Positions 1 to 10,274 of a DNA stretch of 64,000 nucleotides are shown here, one piece after another. Position 1 is the stretch's first letter. Every line of letters begins with the position of its first letter. The DNA lies in assembly GCA_032717465.1 (NCBI GenBank), contig CM064713.1, forward strand, positions 14,890,203-14,954,202, read 5' to 3'. The position numbers were made by a program, and so were the translations under genes. Source of the stretch: Coenobita brevimanus. Lineage: Eukaryota > Arthropoda > Malacostraca > Decapoda > Coenobitidae. Below the pieces are notes generated by a model. That model saw only the letters and a program-made list of their open reading frames with translations. It was not told where the DNA came from and ran no database searches.

Positions 1-154
1 TTGGCACCAGTTTTACAGAATGTACAGCTTAGTTTGCACTAGGTTAGGTAGGTTATAATCACTGGGGGATCCTGGAGGCAAAGCCCCCCAGTTAGGTTTC
101 AGCACTTCCAGTTAGGCATCCACAGCTGTTTATGATTTTAAATCGAATACATTG
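1..154. other. Unassigned left flank with short TTAGG-like stretch
   Basis: I see no gene here. A short TTAGG-like stretch (about 43-56) resembles the arthropod telomere unit but is too short to mean more. The right part is the target into which a LINE-A1 3' fragment inserted. Confidence 0.5.
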
Positions 155-166
155 AGTTTGTCTGGC

Positions 167-460
167 TGTGGATACGATAGGAAGTGTTAGGAGAAACACA
201 CTGGGGTGGTTTGGCCATGTGGAGAGGATGGAGAGTGAGACACTGATGAAGAGAGTGTATGTGAGTGAGGTAGAGGGGGCGACAGGGAGGGGGAGGCCAA
301 GGATGGGATGGAGGGATGGAGTGGAGAAGTATATGAGAGAGGGGGATGTGAGCTGGGAGCAGGGCAATGAAATGGTGGGGGACAGGGCGACACGGAGGCG
401 AATTGTTCGTGGCCACCCCTTATGGAATTAAGGCGTCTGGCAATAGATAGATAGATAGAT
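167..460 (+). mobile_element. LINE-A1 3' fragment with (GATA)n tail
   Basis: This is a 5'-truncated end of LINE-A1. It encodes only the C-terminal part of the reverse transcriptase protein (about 168-431), with the family's WFGHVERM motif and a GRGRPRMGW-like basic stretch. It then reads into GGCGTCTGGCAATAGATAGATA, shown here as the usual junction before the (GATA)n tail. It is flanked by a 12-bp direct repeat with one mismatch: AGTTTGTCTGGC at 155-166 and AGTTTGTTTGGC at 461-472. That is the expected target duplication for target-primed reverse transcription. The fragment is non-functional because the catalytic RT domain is missing. Confidence 0.85.
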
Positions 461-472
461 AGTTTGTTTGGC

Positions 473-675
473 GTGGTATCCAGTTGGCGGGATCGTCTAT
501 AAACACGCTATCAATGGTGTTCTGCCGGCTTTCTTTAAAATAGATAAGTAGGTATATTTTGTTCATTCCGCAATACAGTAAGCTCTGTAAGACCCAGACG
601 CCCAAGTCCCGGACATTTGGGCTTGGGTCCTCAGACGCCAAAAATGGCCAAAAAACGTTAAAAATGAATATATAT
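473..675. other. Unassigned spacer with a short hairpin
   Basis: No gene is visible. A near-perfect inverted repeat lies at 591-605 and 617-629 (GACCCA-GAC-GCCCAA against TTGGGC-T-TGGGTC). Its meaning is unknown. Confidence 0.5.
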
Positions 676-1715
676 ATATCTATCTATCTATCTATCTATC
701 GCCAGACATCTCAATCCCGTCTGGGGTGGCCACAAACAAATCGCCTCCAAGTTGCCCTGTCCCCTGCCATTTCACTGCCCTGCTCCCAACTCACATCCCC
801 CTCTCTCAAATACCTCTCCACCCCATCCCTCCATCTCATCCTCGGCCTCCCCCTCCCTCTTCCCCCCTCCACCTCACTCACATACACTCTCTACATCAGT
901 CTTTCATGCTCCATTCTCTCCACATGGCCAAACCACCTCAGTGTGTTCCTCATAACGCTTCCTATCACATCCACATCCACACCACAATGCTCCTTTATAT
1001 CCTCATTCGTCAGCTTGTCTCTCCATGTTACTCCACAGGCTCCTCTTAAATAACTCATTTCCACTGCTCTCACTCTTGACTTGTGTCCTTCCAACAACGT
1101 CCAAGCTTCACTTCCATACGTTAGAGTTGGTATCACAATACTGTCATGTAGTAACTTTTTTACTTCCATGCTCACTTCCCTGTTTCTTATCACTGCTTTC
1201 AAAGAACCAGCAACGTTTCTTCCCTGCTGTACCCTTTCAAGCACTTCACCCTCCAAACATCCATCCTTACTCATCACACTACCCAAGTACTTAAACGTAC
1301 TCACATTTTCCAATTCCTCACCATCCAACCTCGCTGTACATTCACTGACTTCACCCCTCTCAAAGACCATCACTTTACTCTTCCCTACATTCACCTTTAG
1401 ATTCCGTTTCTTACACACTCTCCCAAACTCATCCACCAATCCTTGCAGCTCCCCTTCGTCTTCACTCAACAACATAGTATCATCTGCAAACAACAGTACA
1501 GGGAGTTTCCAAACACTATCCTCTCTCACCAGGGCCACTCCAACATCCACTACCCTCTTTTATTACCCCATCCATGTACAGATTGAACAACCATGGAGAC
1601 ATGACACATCCCTGTTTCAACCCAACTTTCAAAGAGAAAAATTCACTTAGTTCACCATCCACATGCACAGCAGCCTTCGCACCATCGTACATACTCTTCA
1701 CAGCATTCAACAACT
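676..1715 (-). mobile_element. LINE-A1, 5'-truncated copy (minus strand)
   Basis: Read on the minus strand, this copy holds the second half of the LINE-A1 reverse transcriptase. The best open stretch is 891-1550 (about 219 residues). It contains the catalytic LLFADDTMLLSEDE motif (motif C), the KYLGSVMSKDG region, the TYGSEAWTLLEGHKSRVRAVEM block and the WFGHVERM tail domain. The 3' end is the usual GCCAGAC(G/A)TCTC junction followed by (TATC)n at 680-700 on the plus strand. Homology to the other copies stops near 1715, within the MYDGAK region, so motif A and the endonuclease are missing. It is a dead-on-arrival copy. I could not identify a clean target duplication. Confidence 0.85.
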
Positions 1716-2618
1716 TCTCATCTTTTGAATTTGCCTCGCAATGATGAGCAGCTGTGTTTTGGTGCGTAGTTCCACGGACAGAGCACCCCTTCATCCAGGT
1801 TCCCACCTACATACCATCGTGACTGCACGCTTGTCGTCATGGCTCCCCATGTGCTCGTTTTTTGTGAATAAACAGTGAATAAACTGCAATACCTTGCCAC
1901 TAGACCACATGGGAATTTACAGTGTTGTGCAGAGTTAAGAAATTAGAATTCAGAGTGCAAAGGATTAAGTGCAGAGTGCAACACTGGCATTTTGCAACTG
2001 GCGTGGTGCAAGAACAGAATGTGGTGTTAATTATAATTCACAGTGCAAAGGATTAAGTGCAGCTTAATACTGGATTACTGTATGTGCTTCAAGAGCACCT
2101 TCACCTCTGTCAGAGCCTTAGAGGAGGCGGGTGAATCTTTGTGATGGCCACAGATGAGTCATAAGTACCCTGTAAACTGCTAAATGTACTCAATCCTTCT
2201 GTAACATGTGGTTGAGTAACAAGTTTTTGTTCTGACACGCTCAGCATAATGAAACAAGTCACGCAGGAAGCCAGCTGGCCTGGCAACGAAATTTGAAAGC
2301 TGTGCGCGATGACATCACCCTCTAAACTCTGGGTACCTGGGGGCATATTTCCATTCTGTATGGGTATTTATCTCAATACCACAGCCAGCCACCTCAGCCA
2401 AACAGCCCTAGTGGGATATATTAGGTTAGATGAGAAAATTTTGCCTGGGAAACACACTGAGCATAATTTCGAGAAAAACCTAGGGTTAGTTTTGAAACGA
2501 CTGGGCGAGCGTCGTTCCTGGCTGAGGGTTCCCCGTGGTGAGATGAATACACATACAGAATGGAAATACTGTATGCTTCCTGGGCACACTCAAGGCCAAA
2601 TGGTTTGATGAAATTTAT
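1716..2618. other. Unassigned region with a direct and an inverted repeat
   Basis: No convincing gene. Short open stretches on both strands lack family resemblance. A 21-bp exact direct repeat (AGTGCAAAGGATTAAGTGCA plus G) occurs at 1954-1974 and 2042-2062. An inverted repeat of about 28 bp pairs 2347-2374 with 2540-2567 (ATTTCCATTCTGTATG core). The inverted pair could be the ends of a small MITE, but I cannot see target duplications. Confidence 0.45.
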
Positions 2619-3366
2619 GGGTTTCGCAACTTCAGGGGATGAAGTGGAATGAAAATGTATGCTTAAAAAAAAAAAAAAAAAAAAAATTATCCACGTGTTC
2701 TCATAAGTAAGAGTTCAGTTCCACATTCTTCGTTCGATTTCATGCTTCCCAACGCATTTCGGACCAACTGGGCATATGGTTATCAGTCCTTTCTCATGCC
2801 TCACCTAGTTCTTACCCACACTCATTGTGGGTTTTGCAGTTTTAGGGGATGAAATGGAACAAAAATGTTTGCTAACTGGAGACAAAGTTACTCCTTTATC
2901 CATGTGTTCTCATAACTTAGCATTCAGTTCCACATTCTTTGTTTGATTTCATGCTTCCCAACACATTTCCAACTAACTGAGCATACAGTTATCAATCCTT
3001 TCTCGCACCTCACCTAGTTCTACCCAACACTCATAATGGGTTTCGCAGTTTTAGGGGATGAAATGGAATGAAAATGTTTGCTAATTAGAAAAAAATACTT
3101 TCATCCATGTGTTCTCATAAGTTAGTGTTCAGTTCCACATTTTTCGCTCGAGTTCGTGCTTCCCAACACATTTCGGACCAACTGACCATATGGCTATCAA
3201 GTCCTTTTCTCATATCTCACTGACTTTACCTCACAGTCATACAGTCATATGGGTTTTGAGTTTTAGGGGATGAAACTGAATGAAAAAGTTTGCTAATCAG
3301 AAAAAAAAATACTTCCATTCATGTGCTCTTGTAAGTTTGCATTCAGTTCCACATTCTTCGCTCTTC
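2619..3366 (+). repeat. Tandem array, four units of ~210 bp
   Basis: Four diverged units start at about 2619, 2829, 3038 and 3251, each opening with GGGTTT(C/T)GC or a close variant followed by TTTTAGGGGATGAAATGG or a near match. Spacing is 209-213 bp. Each unit carries CATGTGTTCTCATAAGTTAG-like and CTTCCCAACACATTTCGGAC-like landmarks. The last unit breaks off near 3366. Poly-A of about 22 bases interrupts the first unit (2665-2686). The same core is found once in each arm of the long inverted repeat at 8.35-13.07 kb. The array therefore looks like a satellite derived from, or ancestral to, that element. Confidence 0.85.
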
Positions 3367-3458
3367 TTCCTGATAATTGTATATTTTTTGGATTACTTCT
3401 GGGTGGTATATAAACGTTTCATGCTAAATCCGTTTCCCCTTTGTTTTAAGCTGTGTTC

Positions 3459-3466
3459 CACTGTGT
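3459..3466. repeat. 8-bp target-site duplication, left copy
   Basis: CACTGTGT directly abuts the left inverted end at 3467. The identical octamer follows the right end at 7805-7812. Confidence 0.85.
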
Positions 3467-3478
3467 CAAGACTGAGAG

Positions 3479-5377
3479 TCTATCTATCTATCTATAGCCT
3501 AATGCCCTAATCCCGCAAAGGGTGGCCGCAGACAAAACGCCTCCAAGTCGCTCTGTCACCCACCATTTGACTACCCTCCCCAAACTCACTCCCCCCTCCC
3601 TCATATACCACTCAACTCCATCCCTCCACCTCTTCCTTGGTCTCCCCCTCCCTCTCCCTCACTCCACCTCACCTACATACACCCTCTTAGTCAGTCTTTC
3701 ATTCTCCAGTCTCTCCACATGTCCAAACCACCTAAGTGTATTTCTCCTAATCTTCTCAACCACATCCACATCCACCCCACAATGTTCTTTCACTTCTTCA
3801 TTCGTCAACCTGTCCCTCCATGTAACTCCACATGCTCCCCTCAGGTCACTCATTTCCACTGCTCTCACTCTTGACTTGTTCCCCACTTGCAAGGTCCATG
3901 CCTCATTTCCATAAGTTAGGGTAGGGTGCACAACACTATCATGCAGTGACTTCTTAACTTCCATACTCACCTCCCTATTTCTCATCACTGCTTTCAGTGA
4001 ACCAACAACCTTCCTTCCCTGCTGTACCCTTTCAAGCACTGCATCCCCAAAAATTCCATCCTAACTCATCACACTACCCAAGTACTTAAATGCACTCACA
4101 TTCTCCATATCCTCATCATCTAATCTCACTGTGCATTCTGTGACTTCACTCCTCTCAAACACCATAACTTTTCTCTTGTTTACAAGAACTTTCAGATTCC
4201 TCTTCTTACACACTGTCCCAAATTCACTCACCAAACCTTGCAATTCCCATTCATCTTCACTCAACAATACTGTATCATCAGCAAACAGCAACACAGGAAT
4301 CTTCCACATCTCACCCTCATTCATTAGAGCCACCCCCACATCCACTGCCCTACCTTGAACCTCCTTTACAACCCCATCCATGTATATATTAAACAGCCAT
4401 GGAGACATCACACAACTCTGTTTCAGTTCCACACTGAGATTAAAGAACTCACTCAGGTCACCATCCACTCGCACCGTGGCCCTAGCCCCTTCATACATAC
4501 TCTTCACAGCATTCAACAATTTCCCCTCCACTTCATATATTCTTAATACCTTCCACATACCTTGCCTATCTATTCTGTCATAAGCTTTCTCCAAGTCCAT
4601 GAAGGCAACATACACTTTCTTTCCCTTCTCTAGATACTTCTCCACTAAACATCTTAGAACAAATATCTGATCTACACACCCTTTTCCCTTCCTAAATCCC
4701 CCCTTGTTCTTCTCCAACTAGCTCCTCTGTTATATGCCTAACCCTATCAATAAGTATTCTACCATATATTTTTCCTGCCACACTAAGAGGGGAAATACCC
4801 CTATGGTTACCACATACTACTCTCTCCCCTTTTCCTTTGTATAAATGAACAATTATACCTGATTTCCAGTCCTCTGGAACCCTTCCCTCTTCCCAAGCCA
4901 ATCTACACAACTTCCATATCCACTCCACTACAATCTCACTCCCATACTTCAGCATTTCACCACACACTCCATCAATTCCTGAGGCATTTCCCAACTTGTT
5001 CGTCATTGCTTCCACTATTTCCGCCCTACTGGTCTCTTCCTCCCTCCTCTCATCTCTTCTTCTCCCAGCCATTCCCCAACCACTTATACTCGCACTGCTC
5101 TCACTCTTTACATTCAACAAGTCCTCAAAGTGCTCCTTCCATCTCCTCAATTTCTCTCTCTTCTCCACCAACAAGCTATTATTCCTATCTTCATTCCCCT
5201 ACTATTTCCCTTTTCACACTGCCATACTTTCTTTAGCTCCTTCCAAAACAATTTCTTACTCTCATTCCACTTCACACTCAGATTCCTCCCAAACTCTTCA
5301 TCCACTTTCTTCTTACTCTCCCTCACCAATCTCTTCACCTCCCTTCTCCTGCTCACATATACCTCTCTCTTCTCTCT
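3479..5377 (-). mobile_element. LINE-A2 copy inside the left end of the 8-bp-TSD element
   Basis: This minus-strand LINE-A2 begins at its 3' end with (TATC)n at 3479-3495. It has an exact 7-bp target duplication, CTGAGAG, at 3472-3478 and 5378-5384. The coding remnants, in order on the minus strand, are a basic linker (5147-5356), the finger region with an AGRRRDERREE stretch and GNASGIDGVCGEM (4692-5174), RT motifs A to C with DLEKAYDRIDRQG and LLFADDTVLLSEDE (4061-4717), and the C-terminal RWFGHVERLEN domain (3659-4039). It is broken by frameshifts at about 4050 and 4700 and lacks the endonuclease. Motif B carries KQSCVMSPW where LINE-A1 has KQGCVMSPW. Confidence 0.88.
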
Positions 5378-5384
5378 CTGAGAG

Positions 5385-6000
5385 ACCTACAGATTAACTC
5401 GCATGCATCCAGCTGGGCTGTGATGACGTCACAGAGCCCCCTCACCACGGCCAGTCTGCTAAGTCTGTATGAATGACTCTTAATAAGAAATATTTTACTT
5501 TATGCGGTATGACTTTCATGTTTCTTGCACTGTGTTCTACAAAGTCTCAGCCTTCTCATGATATATAAACAAATCCAAAAATACAATTATTTCTTGGTTA
5601 AAAAATGAAAAGAAAGGAGACAAATCATGTGTGAGGATGGATTCTTAAGCCCTCTTTCAAATTCCAACTGCCAAAACTCTTTTATTTTATGCAGTATCAC
5701 TTTCTCTTTTCTTTTATCATATTCTACAAAGTCTCCCCTTTATAATGGCTTAAGAACAACTCTGAAAATAATCATTTCATGGTGAAATATGATCAAGAAT
5801 GTAAAAGACTCAAGTGCACTTATGTGTTCTTTCAATTCTTACTCGTCACAATTATTTTATTTTATGGAATATCACTTTCATTTACCTTTCATCATGTTCT
5901 ACAAAGTCTCAGCCTTCTAACAATATAAAAACAAATCCAAAAATCCAGCTATTTTGTGGTAAAATTTGATCGGGAATACAAATAATCTGAGCACCCGGCT
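5385..6000. repeat. Three imperfect ~180-bp tandem units inside the hAT-like element
   Basis: Units begin near 5493, 5680 and 5854 with TTTTA(C/T)TTTATG. They share TTCTACAAAGTCTC and, in units 1 and 3, AAACAAATCCAAAAAT blocks. Spacing is 187 and 174 bp. Internal tandem repeats are common in non-autonomous DNA elements. I see no coding potential. Confidence 0.7.
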
Positions 6001-7727
6001 GTTGCAGCACAGTACATTACACCCATCAAGAAAGAGGGACTTGGGGGGGAGAGGGGGATAATGTACTGACACTCTACCTTTATTGTTAAGTCAATTGTAA
6101 ATTGAACACAATTTTCTAACTACATATCTGATATGCAAATGCCAACACTGACAGTGAAGAACATACAGACCATTTTCATTGGCTGCCTGGAATGGTTAGA
6201 ATTAGCAACAACTGTATGGTAATCCTGTGTGAATCTTCTATATTACATTTAAATTTTGCAGCAGAATTTATCTAACCACTCTCTGAATAGAAACAACATG
6301 CATCCCTTTGCTGTACATTAGGCACGCATCAGAATCACAAGTTTTGCATCTGGTCAAGTACAAAATAAGACAGGTCACAATGCCATCCTAAACAATCAAT
6401 AACACACATGACACCTCAAGTACACTGATCAGTATTTACATGAAAATACATACCTATGCAGTAATAATACTTCTAATTAAAAAGACTACTGTACTGCATA
6501 CAATGGGATTACAGTAGTGTTAAAAGCTAGCAATATACATGCTCATGAAAGATGAGCAGCAAATGTAAGGTTGTAGTATCATCCCATTTTTCATCACCTG
6601 AAGTGTCAGATTATTTTAAATTAAATGCACATTGGTACTTTTTTTAGTGTTGTGAAAAGCTACCAAGGTTATCAGTTTACTTTAATGACACAGCAATGAA
6701 GTGTTCAAGAAATCAGTTTTAAAACTTTAAAGCTGAAAGACAGAGACAGTAAATGAAATTCTTGTAACCTGAACTGTAATATTGTATACTTTCTGAAATA
6801 ACTTACCTTTACTAACAAAATGCATCTCATACCAGTCAGTTTTTTTGCTAAACAGTAAACCAATTTCAGTTATAAGTTACAGGTACAGTATCACCACTCA
6901 CACAGCTCACCGCCCCCTCTCTTATGAAGAATACATTGCCTCTCCTTTAACCCGTACACTACAGTAGCATATCTTCTATTCTATTTTTGTAGTCGTTCAC
7001 ATGAGAGACTTTTCAAACTTGAGGGATTATTTAGTCTTCAATAACCTCTTCATTAAGAGCAGAGCTTTGCCAAGCTAAGAACAATTTGGTAGTACCCAGG
7101 TTAACTTTGAAAAAAGATGCCACTGCACTGCCCATCTACAGTACCTTACTTAGATCACTTTTTCCACCAATTGTGTCTTCATAACACAATATACTCTTAT
7201 GAACCTTGCATTGGTAAGCTAGCAAATATACTGTTAGGCTACCTAAAATACCTGTAGACGAATACACCGGTAGGCTAACTAATATACCTGTAGGCTAACA
7301 AAAAAAAGTCAGGGACATCAAGTAGGCCTACTGAGATTTGACAGTGGTAGCAGAAAGGTCAGAACTGCATCATCCTTTAACCTTGCATGGCCTTTTGGTA
7401 GTGGAAGGCCAAGCAGCTCATACTGAAGATTTCTCTGAAATGCAGAATCTTCGAAGTGTTGACTGCATATCCGTGCCGTGCTTGGATCAATTCTGTCGCC
7501 TCTCTTGCAGAGATGAGCCCATTTGCTTCTTATATCATCAGTTTTGGGGAAATGGTGGAAAGTAATGGATTTTTTTTTTTTTTTTTTTTTTTAAACTGGA
7601 GTTACAGCCAGACACTGCACAATTACTCTACATACTTCATTGTAACTATTCCCAGTGGAGACAAAATCAAATGTTTGAGTGACGATGAATTTCCCGCCTT
7701 AATCTGCGTAGTTCACGTGGGCGGAGG
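6001..7727. other. AT-rich interior of the 8-bp-TSD element, no gene
   Basis: The only open stretches are short (75-98 codons near 7338-7752) and resemble nothing I know. A poly-T run of about 24 bases sits at 7568-7592 and might mark an old retroposon tail. Otherwise I see nothing assignable. Confidence 0.6.
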
Positions 7728-7804
7728 GGGCCCTGTGACGTCATGCACATGAGTGGTTACATTTTAGGCTCGAAGTAAGCTAACCTGTAGGTCTCTCAAT
7801 CTTG

Positions 7805-7812
7805 CACTGTGT
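7805..7812. repeat. 8-bp target-site duplication, right copy
   Basis: CACTGTGT directly follows the right inverted end at 7804 and matches 3459-3466 exactly. Confidence 0.85.
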
Positions 7813-8349
7813 CAACTCATTTGACACGTCAGGGTTATGGCAAGTGTTTAACTAAACTTGACCTAACCTTGCTTAACTATACCTTATAATTTAACCTAAC
7901 CTAACCTAGCTTAACTATACCTTATAATTTAACCTAACCTAACTTAGCATCCAGTTGGGAAGTTGGGAGACGAAAATCACCTTTGAGTACGTCAAGACAA
8001 TCACAGGTATGGCTTAAGGAATGTGATGATAACAGTGGGAAATTTTTCAGCAGGAAAAGGTAATTTGCCACCCTAAAAATAGTTAGAAAAATACAGAAAA
8101 CAAACTGGAGGAATATGAATTGAATTAGAAAAGTCCTTCTACTGCTTTAAGCAAAGTGTACGTTTACCGAAATGGCAAAAAAGCATGACATGAATGAAAG
8201 CAATATCATAACGATTTGGAAGGACCAGGGGAAGATAAAGACCGTGCGTAAGAAGTGATGCGAAACTGGCAGCTGTGAAGGTTTATATGTTGTCCTGAAG
8301 CCGACTTAGAAGCTTATAGGGCATTATGCAGAGCGTCAGAAAAAGAAAA
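7813..8349. other. Spacer with degenerate AACCT (telomere-type) repeats
   Basis: Between about 7858 and 7946 two copies of a roughly 40-bp unit contain AACCTAACCTAACCTAG runs. This is the complement of the arthropod telomere repeat TTAGG, interspersed with CTTAACTATACCTTATAATT. No gene is visible in the rest. Confidence 0.55.
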
Positions 8350-8986
8350 CTCTCACTTTTACCCCTTCCTACCACCTTATCCCACGTAATTTACCCCCAC
8401 CTATACGCACCATCAGGTAGAACAGTGAGAGAGATACTGTATACCTATTGTAATTAAGAACATAAGTGGTATTAAAAATAGCATTAGCAAAAGTCATGCT
8501 GGGTACCCTTATGTTGATACGTAGCTTCCTGGCATTCTTCCCCCACCCCCCACCAATAATGTTGTCAAAGTTTCACCTTCTCTTATATCATGTGGCCTTC
8601 GGGAGAGACGATAGGCCATGTGGTTAAACTAAAATTTATGGGTCTGGCAGTTTTAGGAGACAAAATGGAAAAAAAATGTTTGCAAACCAGAAAAAAAGTT
8701 CTCTTTCATCCATGTGTTCTTGTGAGTTAGCAGTCAGTTTCACATTCTTTGTTCAACATCGCTCTTCCCAACACATTTTGGAGAACCTGGAGCGGTGGCG
8801 TCTTCGTCGTGGGTCTACCCCCCACAGGCTGTCGAAGAGAAGAGGAGGACAGCATGGGGGCCAAACCACCACAAACCCCCCCAGCCCCTCACAGGGCCCA
8901 AGTACCTGGGAGTGGCTTCGGTTGCCCGGGCAAATACCTCATCTCCCAACACAACACACACACAACAACACCGTTTTTTCTACACC

Positions 8987-9036
8987 GAGAAATGACTCCC
9001 TGGCTGTCATTTCTCGATGACTTCTTCTAGCCAGGG
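8987..9036 (+). promoter_or_regulatory. Possible H-type pseudoknot just upstream of the LINE-C start
   Basis: A perfect 10-bp stem pairs 8987-8996 (GAGAAATGAC) with 9006-9015 (GTCATTTCTC). Its loop contains CCCTGGCT (8998-9005), which is complementary to AGCCAGGG at 9029-9036. The next ATG is at 9040. The geometry is what an H-type pseudoknot needs. A function in translation or reverse transcription is only inferred. Confidence 0.4.
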
Positions 9037-9039
9037 ACA

Positions 9040-9459
9040 ATGAGAGCAATCCAGGACCCACCAACAAATACATATGTCCAACATGCTCAAAATCTATCAC
9101 GTCGAGTTGACAGACAAAGGATTCAGTTCAGTGGAATTCCTGCAAGAACTGGACCCATTACACCTGCACAACACTTGCATACAGAAAACATTACACAAAC
9201 ACCTGGACCTGCTCCTTATGCTCCTTCCTCCCACCCACTAACCCCCCCACCATTCCTACTCCTACTTCCTTCACACCTCCACAGCCAAACCCACCGATCC
9301 TTCCCACACCATCCAGTCCCCCAACTCCCCCCAATCCAGCCCATCCTAATTCACCTCAACCCTTACCTCCATCACAACCTCCTCCTAGCCCTTCCCCTTC
9401 ACACACACCACCTGCCCCCCTTGCTGCAGCAGCCAACACACATCGCACACACAACATAA
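9040..9459 (+). pseudogene. LINE-C N-terminal proline-rich segment
   Basis: The first ATG after the leader opens a frame of about 139 codons rich in Pro, His, Gln and Thr. No zinc-knuckle motif is visible. A frameshift near 9230 separates it from the endonuclease frame. Read in the endonuclease frame, the region 9240-9440 is also proline-rich, so the two parts probably formed one continuous N-terminus. The start is chosen as the first ATG after the structured leader. Confidence 0.6.
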
Positions 9460-10144
9460 ACATCTTTCAGCTAAACATAGATGGCATAAACACCAAAAAC
9501 CATGAACTCAAACAATTCATCAAACAACAGAACATACACACTGCCATCTTACAAGAAATAAAACTACACAGAGCACAGAAAACACCAACATTTCATAACT
9601 TCACCATCATTTGACAAGACCGGGCCGACGGCGGTGGCGGTGGACTCATCACCCTGGTACACAAATCCATCAACTTTGCAGATAACACTGCAGACACAAA
9701 GTCACTTCTCCCCCCACATGACACCACAACAGAAATACAATTAATTCAAATATGCACTGGTAGCAAATCACACATAACAATCGTTAACACAAACATTCCC
9801 CCACAATCATCCCCCACAGTACCACACAATTACTCGCCACAGATACACCACATCACTAACATACCCAATGTCATCCTGGGTGGTGATTTCAATGCCATGT
9901 CGTCAGCCTGGCATGTCAACAACCCTGACACAGACAAAGGGCTGGTACTACAATCCCAGACAGATCATCTTTTCATACTGAACAATCTAGACCAACATAC
10001 CCATATCCCACACCAAGCCCTCTTCTTCCCATCATCCTCAGACATCACCTTCTGCTCCCCAAACCTCACCCCCACTACATCATGGAGAGTGGTCAAAACT
10101 CTAGGTTCCGATCACCTCCCAATCATCATCACTACCAAAACCTG
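9460..10144 (+). pseudogene. LINE-C apurinic-type endonuclease domain
   Basis: This region encodes the nicking endonuclease of the LINE. Motifs in order are FQLNIDGINTK (N-terminal strand), LQEIKL with the metal-binding Glu, GGGGLITLVHKS, GGDFNAMSSAW with the catalytic Asp-Asn pair, and SDHLPI with the catalytic Asp-His pair. The motif set is complete. An in-frame TGA at 9614-9616, in a place where QDR follows, and another TGA after LPIIITTKT interrupt it. Both could be decayed CGA arginine codons. The domain would sit amino-terminal to the RT in one polyprotein. Confidence 0.8.
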
Positions 10145-10274
10145 AATCACCCCAGCTAGCCACAAACACACAAACACTAATTATAAGAGAGCCAACTGGG
10201 AGGCCTTTGTAACTGAAACAGAACAACATTTCGAAACACTAAACAGTACACCCATCACAAACATCAACACCGCT

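Larger units (their letters stand above)
3467..7804. mobile_element. Non-autonomous DNA transposon with 8-bp TSD (hAT-like), split by LINE-A2
   Basis: The ends are inverted repeats. The left reads CAAGACTGAGAG (3467-3478), continuing after the LINE-A2 insertion as ACCTACAGATTAACTC (5385-5400). The right is its complement ending in CTCTCAATCTTG (7793-7804). Similarity extends inward through a shared ATGACGTCACAG block (about 5424 and 7740). Immediately outside lies an exact 8-bp direct repeat, CACTGTGT, at 3459-3466 and 7805-7812. An 8-bp duplication fits hAT or P-type elements. Without the LINE insertion the element is about 2.43 kb. I see no transposase ORF, so it is probably non-autonomous. 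The superfamily call is inference. Confidence 0.8.

Noticed and set aside
736..1650. Proline-, serine- and threonine-rich plus-strand open frames
   Set aside because: They are antisense shadows of the LINE-A1 RT on the minus strand. The same applies to similar frames opposite A1 and A2 copies at 3522-5397, 46031-46996, 50327-50764 and 57211-58834.
2347..2567. Small MITE bounded by a 28-bp inverted repeat
   Set aside because: The inverted pair is real, but the flanks show no duplication and I see no second copy, so I report it only as an inverted repeat.
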